From NCBI GenBank assembly GCA_045540055.1, contig JAZQGO010000025.1, positions 1 to 64,000 of the forward strand: a stretch of 64,000 nucleotides of DNA, given 5' to 3'. The notes under the pieces were generated by a model, which worked only from the letters and a program-made list of their open reading frames with translations, did not search any database and had not been told where the DNA came from. The position numbers were made by a program, and so were the translations under genes. This document shows, in pieces, positions 7,341 through 14,942 of the stretch. The stretch's first letter is position 1; the number at the start of each line of letters is the position of its first letter. This DNA is from SIG565 sp045540055. GTDB taxonomy: Bacteria; Bacillota; Clostridia; Oscillospirales; Acutalibacteraceae.

Positions 7341-7528
7341 TTTGGTGGTTCGAATCCACTTTGGCGGGGAGTTTAGTGATATTCCGCCGTTGGCGGAGTC
7401 TACTTCTTCACTATTCACTATTACTTCTTACTTTCCAAAAATCCGAGTAAATAAGAGAAAAGTTAAGAGTGAAGAGGTAATAGTGAAAAAGTAAAAATCC
7501 CCGTATCTTACGATACGAGGATTTTTGG
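7341..7528 (+). repeat. 188-bp structured direct repeat, copy 2
   Basis: This is the second copy of the 5202-5389 repeat, with the same T-arm-like start, hairpin, long inverted repeat and terminal AAAAATCC..GGATTTTT hairpin. It runs directly into the 3' end of the reverse-strand tRNA-Tyr gene. Its terminal hairpin (about 7494-7525) probably terminates tRNA-Tyr transcription. The T-arm-like 16 bases at its left end match the T-arm of that tRNA but on the opposite strand. Confidence 0.85.
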
Positions 7529-7610
7529 TGGGAGAGGGTGGATTCGAACCACCGAAGCTGAAAGCAACAGATTTACAGTCTGCCCCCTTTGGCCGCTCGG
7601 GAACTCTCCC
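7526..7610 (-). tRNA. tRNA-Tyr (GTA)
   Basis: On the reverse strand the acceptor stem GGGAGAG pairs with CTCTCCC, the anticodon loop CTGTAAA gives anticodon GTA, a long variable arm (type II) is present, the T-arm is GGTGG-TTCGAAT-CCACC, the discriminator base is A and CCA is encoded. Length is 85 bases including CCA. Confidence 0.95.
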
Positions 7611-7762
7611 ATATTCATTTTGCGCAAGCAATATTATAGCATAAGGCTCGTGCGATGTCAAGCAATTTTTCATAAAATAAATATGTTGCTTATGCAAAAC
7701 AAAATCACCACATTGTATTATAGCGTAAAAGCAGCTTGACGCAAGATTAAGTTATATTTGCC

Positions 7763-7850
7763 CGTAAAACTCGCGAAGCGAATTTCACTTGCGAAGCAAA
7801 TATAACTGAGCGAAGCTCAATATGACTCGCCATAGGCGAATATAACTGCT
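7763..7850. repeat. Array of four mini-hairpins with conserved pairing
   Basis: Four short palindromes start at 7771, 7789, 7808 and 7827, an 18-19-base period: TCGC-GAA-GCGA, TTGC-GAA-GCAA, GAGC-GAA-GCTC and TCGCC-ATA-GGCGA. They are joined by AT-rich linkers (ATTTCAC, ATATAACT, AATATGAC, ATATAACT). The stems differ in sequence but each pairs fully. Upstream GTTATATTTGC (7751-7761) is also the exact reverse complement of GCAAATATAAC (7796-7806). No gene lies here, between tRNA-Tyr and tRNA-Thr. Confidence 0.8.
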
Positions 7851-7852
7851 CC

Positions 7853-7887
7853 AAAAAAAAAAGCACTTCGTGACGAAGTGCTTTTTT
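7853..7887 (-). terminator. Terminator after tRNA-Thr
   Basis: The stem GCACTTCGT/ACGAAGTGC with A/T tracts on both sides lies immediately downstream of the tRNA-Thr 3' end on the reverse strand. Confidence 0.9.
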
Positions 7888-7963
7888 TGGAGCTGGTGGA
7901 CGGACTCGAACCCCCGACCTGCTGATTACAAATCAGCTGCTCTACCAACTGAGCTACACCAGC
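7888..7963 (-). tRNA. tRNA-Thr (TGT)
   Basis: The acceptor stem GCTGGTG/CACCAGC, D-arm AGCTCAGTTGGTAGAGC, anticodon stem CTGAT/ATCAG with loop TTGTAAT (anticodon TGT) and T-arm around GGGTTCGAGTCC are all present. The discriminator base is T and CCA is encoded. Length is 76 bases. Confidence 0.95.
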
Positions 7964-8385
7964 GAAATGTGCCTAAATAATATATCACATAGTCACGCAT
8001 TTGTCAAGTGTTTTTTATTCCATCTCGGGTAAACCAAAGCGTTTTATCTAATCACGCGCAAGACTTGACCAGACTCGTGAATTTTTGTTAACCTGTCTTA
8101 TTCCTCCTGCGTGACCGCCTGCCGAAAAGTCCAGCGTAAACAGTCTGTCTGGGTTTATGTTCAACTCATCCTCCCTGCTTCTTATAACCTTACTAGCACG
8201 CTGTGCGTTTTTGTATATTTTCATCCCAAAAGGAATTTGTTTATCCCAAATTTTAATCTCCTTTTTTGCTTTGCCTCCACTAATATTTTATCATCCACAG
8301 TAAATTTTTCAAGCATTTTTTCAGGCGCTGTATTATTTTACATTTTTTGTGCAAAACTAAGAATATCACTTTTTGGAGGTAACAT
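7964..8385. other. 422-bp gap upstream of the sugar ABC importer; no feature recognised
   Basis: I see no convincing gene, consensus promoter, cre box or riboswitch. It must hold the promoter of the downstream importer operon. The last 12 bases hold its ribosome site (TTTTTGGAGG). Short frames across it show no family resemblance. Confidence 0.5.
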
Positions 8386-9726
8386 ATGAAAAGAACAATA
8401 ACCTGCATTCTAATGTGCATATGCCTGACACTATCAGCATTTTCTCTTGCTGCCTGTAGCGGCAAAAGCGACGATACGGGTGTATATTTTTTGAACTTTA
8501 AGCCCGAATCAGCCAAAACCTATGAAAAAATCGCCGACGAATACTACAAAGATACCGGCGTAAAGGTCAAGGTTGTAACTGCGGCGGCAAACACCTATGA
8601 GCAAACTCTTAAGAGCGAAATTGCCAAGAAAAACGCCCCTACCATTTTTCAAATTAACGGGCCCATCGGCTACAACACCTGGAAGCAGTACTGCGCAGAT
8701 TTAAAGGACACAAAGCTTTATTCCTTCCTTAGCGACAAAAATCTCGCAATACGTGACGGAGACGGCGTATACGGTATACCCTATGTTGTAGAGGCCTACG
8801 GCATAATCTATAACAAGGCGCTTACCGACCGTTATTTCGCCCTCAAAACCCGCCAGACACAGATAAACTCTATGGATGAGATTAACAATTATAACTCTTT
8901 TCGTATAGTCACAGAGGATATGACCAAGCACAAAAAAGAACTCGGTATCGACGGTGTGTTTGCCTCAACCTCAATGCTATCGGGTGAAGATTGGCGTTGG
9001 CAGACACATTTAATGAATATACCGCTTTATTATGAGTTTGCCGAAAACGAGCAGTTTGACGACCCAACCGTTGCGGGTCTTAACACCACCGACATTACCT
9101 TTAAATATGCCGATAACTTTAAAAACATTTTTGACCTGTATATAAACAACTCAACCACACCGAAAACACTCCTCGGCTCTAAATCGGTTGCCGACAGTAT
9201 GGCAGAGTTTGCGCTCGGCAAGGCGGTTATGGTACAGAACGGTACCTGGAGCTTTGAGCAGATAAACGATGTTGAAGGAAACAAGGTAAAAGAAGAGGAT
9301 ATTAAATTCCTGCCGATTTATCTCGGTATTGACGGCGAAAAAAATCAGGGACTTTGTGTCGGCACAGAAAACTATCTGGCAATCAACAAGAATGCCACCG
9401 ACGAGCAAAGACAAGCGTCGCTTGACTTCCTTGAATGGCTTTATAGCAGTGAAAAGGGTAAAAAATACGTCACAGACGAGCTCGGCTTTACAACCCCCTT
9501 TAACACATTTTCTGCTGAGGAAACTTCCAACGACCCGTTGGCCAAGGAAACTGTACGTTGGATGAATATGGAAAACATCAACACTATACCCTGGATATTC
9601 ACCGCCTTCCCGAGTGAAACCTTTAAGACTGAACTTGGCAGTTTATTGCTTGGCTACGCGCAGGGTGACGTCACCTGGGAAGAGGTAAAGGCGGGTGCTA
9701 TAAAATACTGGAAGAGTGAGCGTTAA
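8386..9726 (+). CDS. ABC sugar importer, extracellular solute-binding lipoprotein (family 1)
   Basis: This 446-residue lipoprotein has a signal peptide with lipobox SLAAC (Cys24 lipidated), so it is anchored on the outer face of the membrane. The mature part fits the MalE/UgpB-type substrate-binding fold: LNFKPESAKTYEKIADEYYK, then APTIFQINGP, YGIPYVVEAYGIIYNK, and a late segment LAINKNATDEQRQASLDFLEWLYSSEKG, which is very typical of carbohydrate-binding proteins. The sugar is unknown. The ATG follows TTTGGAGG. The stop overlaps the start of the first permease gene, so the three genes form one operon. No ATPase is encoded; a shared MsmX-type ATPase elsewhere is the usual solution. Confidence 0.93.
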   Translation: MKRTITCILMCICLTLSAFSLAACSGKSDDTGVYFLNFKPESAKTYEKIADEYYKDTGVKVKVVTAAANTYEQTLKSEIAKKNAPTIFQINGPIGYNTWKQYCADLKDTKLYSFLSDKNLAIRDGDGVYGIPYVVEAYGIIYNKALTDRYFALKTRQTQINSMDEINNYNSFRIVTEDMTKHKKELGIDGVFASTSMLSGEDWRWQTHLMNIPLYYEFAENEQFDDPTVAGLNTTDITFKYADNFKNIFDLYINNSTTPKTLLGSKSVADSMAEFALGKAVMVQNGTWSFEQINDVEGNKVKEEDIKFLPIYLGIDGEKNQGLCVGTENYLAINKNATDEQRQASLDFLEWLYSSEKGKKYVTDELGFTTPFNTFSAEETSNDPLAKETVRWMNMENINTIPWIFTAFPSETFKTELGSLLLGYAQGDVTWEEVKAGAIKYWKSER

Positions 9727-10571
9727 TGGAAAAACAAATCCGCAAATATTCCCTTATTCTTTTTCTTCCCGTATTTTTATCCTTCCTCATTGTTTTTCTA
9801 ATTCCCTTTTTTTTGGGAATTTACCTGTCATTCACCGAATTCACAACGGTAAGTGATGCCGTTTTTGTCGGCTTTAAAAATTATGCGAGCATTCTTACCG
9901 ACAGCGGCGATTTCTTAAACTCGCTATGGTTTACCGTTAAATTTGCCGCCATTTCGGTGCTGAGCATAAATATTTTCGCCTTTACGCTGGCGCTGCTGCT
10001 GACCCGTGATATACGCGGACGCAACATCTACCGAACGGTGTTTTTTATGCCTAACCTTATCGGCGGAATAGTGCTCGGCTATATATGGCAGTTGATTATC
10101 AACGGCATTTTGTATAACTTCGGTTACTCGATTCTTTCAAACGCCAACTTCGGCTTTTGGGGACTCATAGTGCTGATGAACTGGCAAATGATAGGCTATA
10201 TGATGATAATTTATATCGCAGGCCTGCAAAACGTACCCCACGAGCAGATAGAGGCGGCAAAGGTTGACGGCGCATCAAACACACTCATACTTTTTAAGAT
10301 AACCATACCTGCAGTTATGCCATCAATAACAATCTGTTTGTTTTTGACGCTGACAAACGCCTTTAAGCTGTTTGACCAGAACCTCGCCCTTACGGCAGGC
10401 GCGCCTGCTCGTCAGACCGAAATGCTGGCGCTCAATATATATAACACATTTTACGGGCGCGCAGGCGCCGAGGGCATCGGTCAGGCTAAAGCGGTTCTCT
10501 TTTCACTGCTTGTCGCTGTAATTGCCCTGTTGCAGCTCTATTTAACTCGCCGCAAGGAGTATGAAAACTAA
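9726..10571 (+). CDS. ABC sugar importer permease, MalF/UgpA type
   Basis: This 281-residue membrane protein has six predicted transmembrane segments. The EAA loop that docks the ATPase is present (EAAKVDGASNTLILFKITIP). The opening segment (LILFLPVFLSFLIVFLIPFF) and GRNIYRTVFFMPNLIGGIVLGYIW are typical of the MalF-like subunit. Its start overlaps the last base of the binding-protein stop codon and its end overlaps the next gene, so translation is coupled. It pairs with the following permease to form the channel. Confidence 0.93.
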   Translation: MEKQIRKYSLILFLPVFLSFLIVFLIPFFLGIYLSFTEFTTVSDAVFVGFKNYASILTDSGDFLNSLWFTVKFAAISVLSINIFAFTLALLLTRDIRGRNIYRTVFFMPNLIGGIVLGYIWQLIINGILYNFGYSILSNANFGFWGLIVLMNWQMIGYMMIIYIAGLQNVPHEQIEAAKVDGASNTLILFKITIPAVMPSITICLFLTLTNAFKLFDQNLALTAGAPARQTEMLALNIYNTFYGRAGAEGIGQAKAVLFSLLVAVIALLQLYLTRRKEYEN

Positions 10572-11407
10572 TGGAAAAGCATCGTCCCCTTACAAATATA
10601 ATACTGACGGTAATTCTTATAGCTGCGTCTGCAGTATTTATTGCACCGGTATTTATAGTTCTTATAAATTCCTTTAAAACGAAGTTTTCGATAAGTCAGA
10701 GTCCCTTTGTTCTTCCAAACAGCGAAACCTTTGCAGGTCTTGAAAACTATATCATGGGCATTCAGGACACCGACCTTTTATCTGCTGTTGGTTGGTCTCT
10801 CTTTGTGACAGTTTTTTCCGTTGGCGCCATCGTGATTTTTACCTCGATGGCAGCTTGGTATATCGTCAGAAGCGGCAGTCGTTTCGCCAAAATGACCTAC
10901 TATCTGTTCGTTTTTTCAATGATTGTGCCCTTTCAGATGGTTATGTTCACTATGTCGAAGCTTGCAAACTCCTTGGGGCTAGACACACCGCTCGGTCTTG
11001 TATTTATATATCTCGGCTTCGGTGCGGGCCTGTCGGTATTTATGTTTGTAGGTTTTATAAAATCAATACCTCTGAGTATAGAGGAGGCCGCAACTATTGA
11101 CGGCTGTAATCCTCTGCAGATTTTCTTTCACGTTGTTTTCCCAATTTTAAAGCCAACCACCGTAACGGTGGCAATACTCAACGCAATGTGGATATGGAAC
11201 GACTACCTGTTGCCCTATCTTGTAATCGGCACAGACTATAAAACGCTACCAATTGCCGTACAATACCTTAAGGGCGGCTACGGCTCGGTTGACATGGGCG
11301 CCATGATGGCGGTGTTGGTATTATCTATAATTCCCGTCGTTGTCTTTTATCTCTTCTCACAAAAATATATCATCAGCGGTGTTGCCGCCGGCGCAGTTAA
11401 AGGCTAA
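10571..11407 (+). CDS. ABC sugar importer permease, MalG/UgpE type
   Basis: This 278-residue membrane protein has six predicted transmembrane segments. It shows MalG-type features: IAPVFIVLINSFKTK near the N terminus, a central segment PFQMVMFTMSKLANSLGL, the EAA loop EEAATIDGCNPLQIFFHVVF, and the ending SQKYIISGVAAGAVKG, which is highly typical of this subunit. It overlaps the previous gene by one base and is followed at once by a strong terminator, so it closes the operon. Substrate remains unknown. Confidence 0.94.
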   Translation: MEKHRPLTNIILTVILIAASAVFIAPVFIVLINSFKTKFSISQSPFVLPNSETFAGLENYIMGIQDTDLLSAVGWSLFVTVFSVGAIVIFTSMAAWYIVRSGSRFAKMTYYLFVFSMIVPFQMVMFTMSKLANSLGLDTPLGLVFIYLGFGAGLSVFMFVGFIKSIPLSIEEAATIDGCNPLQIFFHVVFPILKPTTVTVAILNAMWIWNDYLLPYLVIGTDYKTLPIAVQYLKGGYGSVDMGAMMAVLVLSIIPVVVFYLFSQKYIISGVAAGAVKG

Positions 11408-11442
11408 AAAAATCCCTTGAGAAAATTCTCAAGGGATTTTTA
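11406..11442. terminator. Bidirectional terminator after the sugar importer
   Basis: A stem of about 16 bp (AAAAATCCCTTGAGAA with TTCTCAAGGGATTTTT) follows the last permease stop codon. It serves the importer and possibly the reverse-strand genes to its right. Confidence 0.9.
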
Positions 11443-11462
11443 AAAAACCTTTATCATGTTTC

Positions 11463-11610
11463 TTACCGAAGAACTTCGCCATAATAAGTCTTATCACCTT
11501 TAAATCTAATAGACTCCTTTTCGTACGCCTCGACATGAAGCGACAGATATATTTCATCCTGTGGCATCTCATACGGCTTATGGGCAACAACAATAATCTT
11601 AATATCTATT
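11463..11610 (-). pseudogene. Fragment of a DUF4422 protein (N-terminal part only)
   Basis: The reverse strand encodes an open stretch reading IKIIVVAHKPYEMPQDE, then IYLSLHVEAYEKE, and so on to YYGEVLR and a TAA at 11463-11465. The start IKIIVxxHKPYxMPxDxIYLxxHV is the hallmark N terminus of DUF4422 proteins, found in polysaccharide loci with glycosyltransferases. No ATG, GTG or TTG start lies in frame after the preceding TAA. The family is several times longer, so only about 47 codons remain. The remnant sits directly downstream of a sugar transferase gene, which supports an eroded surface-polysaccharide locus. Confidence 0.6.
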
Positions 11611-11612
11611 AT

Positions 11613-12305
11613 TTATTCGGCGCCTTCCTTTTTGAAAACCTTATAAAATGTTTTAAAAATAATGCCGAAATCTAAGGCTAAGTTTCTTGTGCGGCAATAA
11701 TACTTATCCATCTTAAGTCGTGTTTCGAAATCGGTATTGCTTCTGCCGTTAACCTGCCAGAAGCCCGTAATGCCGGGTTTGACCTTGATAATAGTATCGT
11801 AATATTCGCCCATCTCATCCTTTTCTTTAAGAAGATAAGGACGAGGTCCTACAAGCGATAATCTGCCCGCCAGAACATCAAAAAACTGCGGCAGCTCATC
11901 AATTGAATAACGCCTTATAACCCTGCCGACCTTGGTAATTCTCGGGTCGTCCTTGAGTTTTTTGTAGATACGATATTCTTCGGCCCTTTGTTTATCCTCT
12001 TTTAGAAGCTTTTCAAGAACCTCGTCGGCATCTACAACCATTGAGCGTATTTTGTGTATTTGTATGGGCTTGCCGTTCTTGCCGATTCGGGTTTGCTTAA
12101 ACATAAGCTTATCCTTATCGCCCGTAACGAAAAAGGCGATTTTAACAAAAAATATAATGATAAGTGCAAAAACAGCGCCAACAATAGCGCCTAATATATC
12201 TATAAATCGTTTTATAAACAAAAAGGCCTTGGGTGAATAAACCTCGTTTGTGGTCACGCCCGACTCATTATTATTATTCATCAGATATCCCCAATCATTC
12301 GGCAC
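11613..12305 (-). CDS. Undecaprenyl-phosphate sugar-1-phosphate transferase (bacterial sugar transferase domain)
   Basis: This 230-residue membrane protein transfers a sugar phosphate to undecaprenyl phosphate, the first step of exopolysaccharide, capsule or O-antigen-like synthesis. One hydrophobic segment (IVGAVFALIIIFFVKIAFFV, residues about 39-58) precedes the catalytic domain with FKQTRIGKNGKPIQIHKIRSM, RRYSIDELPQFFDVLAGRLSLVGPRP, VKPGITGFWQVNGRS and LDFGIIFKTF, all typical of the WcaJ/RfbP C-terminal domain. The large N-terminal part of WcaJ is absent, as in short forms. The start may instead be 24 bases downstream (MNNNNESG, preceded by GGGGA). A consensus promoter is present upstream. 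No glycosyltransferases, flippase or polymerase accompany it. Confidence 0.92.
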   Translation of the reverse strand: MPNDWGYLMNNNNESGVTTNEVYSPKAFLFIKRFIDILGAIVGAVFALIIIFFVKIAFFVTGDKDKLMFKQTRIGKNGKPIQIHKIRSMVVDADEVLEKLLKEDKQRAEEYRIYKKLKDDPRITKVGRVIRRYSIDELPQFFDVLAGRLSLVGPRPYLLKEKDEMGEYYDTIIKVKPGITGFWQVNGRSNTDFETRLKMDKYYCRTRNLALDFGIIFKTFYKVFKKEGAE

Positions 12306-12346
12306 CTGCGTGTCAAAAAATACTTATTATTAGTATTTGTGTATCA

Positions 12347-12375
12347 ATTATATTAAATTCTTTCGCATTTGTCAA
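12347..12375 (-). promoter_or_regulatory. Consensus sigma-A promoter for the sugar transferase gene
   Basis: On the reverse strand, TTGACA (12370-12375) and TATAAT (12347-12352) are separated by exactly 17 bases, a perfect vegetative promoter 42 bp upstream of the sugar transferase start. Confidence 0.9.
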
Positions 12376-12457
12376 ATTTATTACAAAATAGTATTTTTTA
12401 ACAGTTCGTTTGGCTTATCCATATCGCTTTGATATACTTTTTTGTGAGGTGTTTTAT

Positions 12458-12741
12458 ATGAATTTAAACGATTTTTATACCTGTGATGAAAACCAAAAAC
12501 CGCTTGGAAAGGTAGCCGTTGACGGTGGCTTCTGCGGCGTTTCCAGGACAATCGCCGTTGTTGGTGACAGTATGTCGTCGGGCGAATTTCAATCCTATGA
12601 TGCAGAGAGTAAGGCGGGTATTAGTTAATCGGCAAAATTATCGCGCCATACATAGACTATATCGTACGTCACACTATGGACGATTTCAGACAGGTCGGCT
12701 TTATCGGCACCCCGTATTATAATACGAATTATGAAAAATAA
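12458..12741 (+). pseudogene. SGNH/GDSL-hydrolase-like gene with its middle deleted
   Basis: A good ribosome site (GTGAGGTG) precedes ATG at 12458. The first 50 or so codons read MNLNDFYTCDENQKPLG...SRTIAVVGDSMSSGEFQSY, ending at a stop after KAGIS; GDSMSSGEF is the block I motif of SGNH hydrolases. In another frame the sequence then gives GKIIAPYIDYIVRH, TMDDFRQVGFIG and TPYYNTNYEK before a TAA at 12739-12741, which looks like the C terminus of the same kind of protein. The middle, including the expected late Asp-His catalytic block, is missing. The gene is non-functional. An IS200-type element lies just behind its stop codon. Confidence 0.6.
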
Positions 12742-12745
12742 GCAA

Positions 12746-13442
12746 TAAATATCCACCCGCATAGCGGGTGGTATTTCATTTTCGGGCATAGCCCTAAACG
12801 ATACTGGCTACGCACAAGTGCGTTTTTTGATTGGCCTGCCAGCCATGCAACGTTTACTTACTACCCATAAATGGGTCCCGCGGGTCGAAAAGACTTAATT
12901 GGTCACTTTCTTTATCGTGCTTTAATTGATTTGAAATATATTCCTTTATTGCTTTCGTATTTTTACCCGCGGTATCTACGTAATATCCCTTACACCAAAA
13001 TTCGCGGTTTCGATATGCAAACTTTATATTGCCCCACTTTTGAAAAATCATTAGTGCGCTCTTTCCTTTTAAATATCCCATAAATCCCGAAACGCTCATT
13101 TTGGGTGGGATACTCACCAGCATATGAATATGGTCTGGGCACACTTCTCCTTCTACTATTTCCACACCTTTCCATTCGCAAAGTTTTCGCAATATTTCTC
13201 TTATCTCTAACCGTTTATCTTCGTAAAATACTTTTCGTCTGTACTTTGGAGCAAACACTATGTGATACTTGCAATTCCATTTTGAGTGTGCTAAACTATT
13301 TGTACTGATTTCTTCTTTTTTCATTTTTTATCCTCGGTTTGTGTTTTGAATTGACTGGCAGGTCTTTTCAATATTACCACAAACGGAGGATTTTCTCATC
13401 GGTTAACCTCTTTTGAACCACGCGACTATCGCGTGGTTTTCG
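12746..13442 (-). mobile_element. IS200-type insertion sequence
   Basis: The single-transposase element is flanked by terminal hairpins: CCACCCGC-ATA-GCGGGTGG at 12754-12772 on the left and ACCACGCG-ACTAT-CGCGTGGT near 13417-13438 on the right. A small GGGC-ATA-GCCC hairpin lies inside the left end. Exact ends and the target tetranucleotide are not certain by eye. The length of about 700 bp suits IS200, which lacks terminal inverted repeats and carries only tnpA. Confidence 0.75.
12854..13324 (-). CDS. tnpA: IS200/IS605-family transposase TnpA (HUH Y1 type)
   Basis: This 156-residue single-strand transposase has the HUH motif as DHIHMLVSIPP (His-x-His near residue 65), the metal/nucleophile region WCKGYYVDTAGKN with the catalytic Tyr, and a C-terminal helix IKEYISNQLKHDKESDQLSLFDP, which is typical of IS200-like proteins. 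The N terminus (SLAHSKWNCKYHIVFAPKYRRKVFY) is also diagnostic. The length is full, with no frameshift, so the element could be active. The ATG follows an AGGAT site. No TnpB is present. Confidence 0.95.
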   Translation of the reverse strand: MKKEEISTNSLAHSKWNCKYHIVFAPKYRRKVFYEDKRLEIREILRKLCEWKGVEIVEGEVCPDHIHMLVSIPPKMSVSGFMGYLKGKSALMIFQKWGNIKFAYRNREFWCKGYYVDTAGKNTKAIKEYISNQLKHDKESDQLSLFDPRDPFMGSK

Positions 13443-13451
13443 TTATACAAG

Positions 13452-13478
13452 AAAAAGGCGTACACAGTACGCCTTTTG
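13452..13478. terminator. Terminator after murC
   Basis: The 11-bp stem AAAAGGCGTAC (13453-13463) with GTACGCCTTTT (13467-13477) and a 3-base loop sits two bases past the reverse-strand murC stop codon, with T/A tracts on both sides. Confidence 0.88.
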
Positions 13479-13479
13479 T

Positions 13480-14856
13480 TTATTTACCTAATTTTTCCTG
13501 AACAATATGTGCCGCTTTATAAATATCGCCGCCGCCCATTGTAATAACCAAATCGCCTTCCTCGGCGGTGTTTATAATTTCATCGGCTACCTGCTCGAAG
13601 GTGTCACGACATACAGCATCATCTAATTTGCAGGCAATATCATCTGATGAAATGCCGTAGGTATTCACCTCACGCGAGCCCATAATCGGCATTAAAATAA
13701 CCTTATCGGCAATTTTTAACGACTCAATAAACTCATCGAGCAACAACGCAGTACGTGAAAATGTAAAGGGTTGGAACACCGCAATAACTCTCTTATAATC
13801 GAGTGTCTTTGCCGCCGAAAGTGTTGCTTTAATTTCGGTGGGATGATGAGCATAGTCGTCAGCCAGCACAAAGCCGTTATATTCGCCCAAAAACTCAAAG
13901 CGTCTGCCCGCACCCGTAAACTGCTCGAGCGCGCTTTTAATACCCTCAGGGGCAACGCCCATATAGTCGGCAACCGCTATTGCCGCAAGTCCGTTAAGGA
14001 CATTATGGTATCCAGGTATGTGCATTTCTATATTTACTAACTTTTTATCGCCCTTAAAAACGTCAAAGGCATATCCAAATTTTGACTGCTTTAGATTATC
14101 GGCATAGTAATCGTTAGATTTATTAAGACCGAAGGTAATAATTTTTGCATCAATATTCTCCGCCGCCTTTTTAACAAGCATATCATCGCCGTTAATAAAG
14201 GCGATTTTAGACATAGCGATAAACTTATGAAAGGATAACACAAGATTATCCATCGTCTTAAAATAATCTAAATGGTCGTTATCAATATTAAGTAAAACCG
14301 AAACATCGGGCGACATTTGTAGGAAGGTATCAACAAACTCACAGGCCTCACAAACCATATTCTCGGTCTGCCCCGTTCTGCCGTTAGAGTTAATTATGGG
14401 TAGCTTACCACCAATAACAGCTGTGGGGTCTAACTTGTTTAAATACAAAATTTGTGTTATCATAGAGGTGGTAGAGGTTTTACCGTGGGTACCGCACACA
14501 CCTATAACGTTGTCGTACATACGTGTAAGTGCACCAAGCAGGTGCGAACGTTCCATCGTAGGTATGCCATTTTCTTTGGCAAAAATGATCTCGGGATTAT
14601 CCTGCGAGATAGCCGCAGAATACACCACCAATTCGGCACCCTTAACGTTTTCGGCACTATGACCCATATAAACCGTAATACCCAATGCCTTTACCCTTTT
14701 TAACGGGTCGCTTATATTATTATCAGAGCCGGTTAGTATATAGCCCTTTGAATGAAGTATCTCGGCAAGCGGACACATACCCGAGCCGCCGATACCAATC
14801 ATATGAACCCGTTTTACATTTTGAATTATTTTATCTTCCTCGCGTAACTGTTTCAT
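13480..14856 (-). CDS. murC: UDP-N-acetylmuramate--L-alanine ligase
   Basis: This 458-residue cytoplasmic ligase adds L-Ala to UDP-MurNAc in peptidoglycan synthesis, using ATP. Domains in order are an N-terminal UDP-binding Rossmann domain (HMIGIGGSGMCPLAEIL), a central ATPase with the P-loop GVCGTHGKTSTTSM (residues about 115-128) and a C-terminal domain with DDYAHHPTEI. The start is set at 14856 (MKQLREEDK) because AAGGGG precedes this ATG; the frame extends 14 codons further without a good site. It is divergent from cca across 86 bp, with a TATAAT box on the murC side near 14887-14892. It is transcribed alone and ends at the 13452-13478 terminator. Confidence 0.95.
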   Translation of the reverse strand: MKQLREEDKIIQNVKRVHMIGIGGSGMCPLAEILHSKGYILTGSDNNISDPLKRVKALGITVYMGHSAENVKGAELVVYSAAISQDNPEIIFAKENGIPTMERSHLLGALTRMYDNVIGVCGTHGKTSTTSMITQILYLNKLDPTAVIGGKLPIINSNGRTGQTENMVCEACEFVDTFLQMSPDVSVLLNIDNDHLDYFKTMDNLVLSFHKFIAMSKIAFINGDDMLVKKAAENIDAKIITFGLNKSNDYYADNLKQSKFGYAFDVFKGDKKLVNIEMHIPGYHNVLNGLAAIAVADYMGVAPEGIKSALEQFTGAGRRFEFLGEYNGFVLADDYAHHPTEIKATLSAAKTLDYKRVIAVFQPFTFSRTALLLDEFIESLKIADKVILMPIMGSREVNTYGISSDDIACKLDDAVCRDTFEQVADEIINTAEEGDLVITMGGGDIYKAAHIVQEKLGK

Positions 14857-14942
14857 AAATAAGCCCCTTACAAATTTTACAATTCTATTATATTGCAAAA
14901 CGATTGAAAAATAAACAACTATTTTATTTAATGAGGAAAAAA

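Noticed and set aside
7763..7850. CRISPR-like array
   Set aside because: Units are only 18-19 bases, the variable parts are palindromic stems, and there are no repeat-spacer lengths or cas genes.
8111..8389. 92-codon frame before the sugar importer
   Set aside because: No ribosome site, runs into the next gene's start, composition unlike the neighbours.
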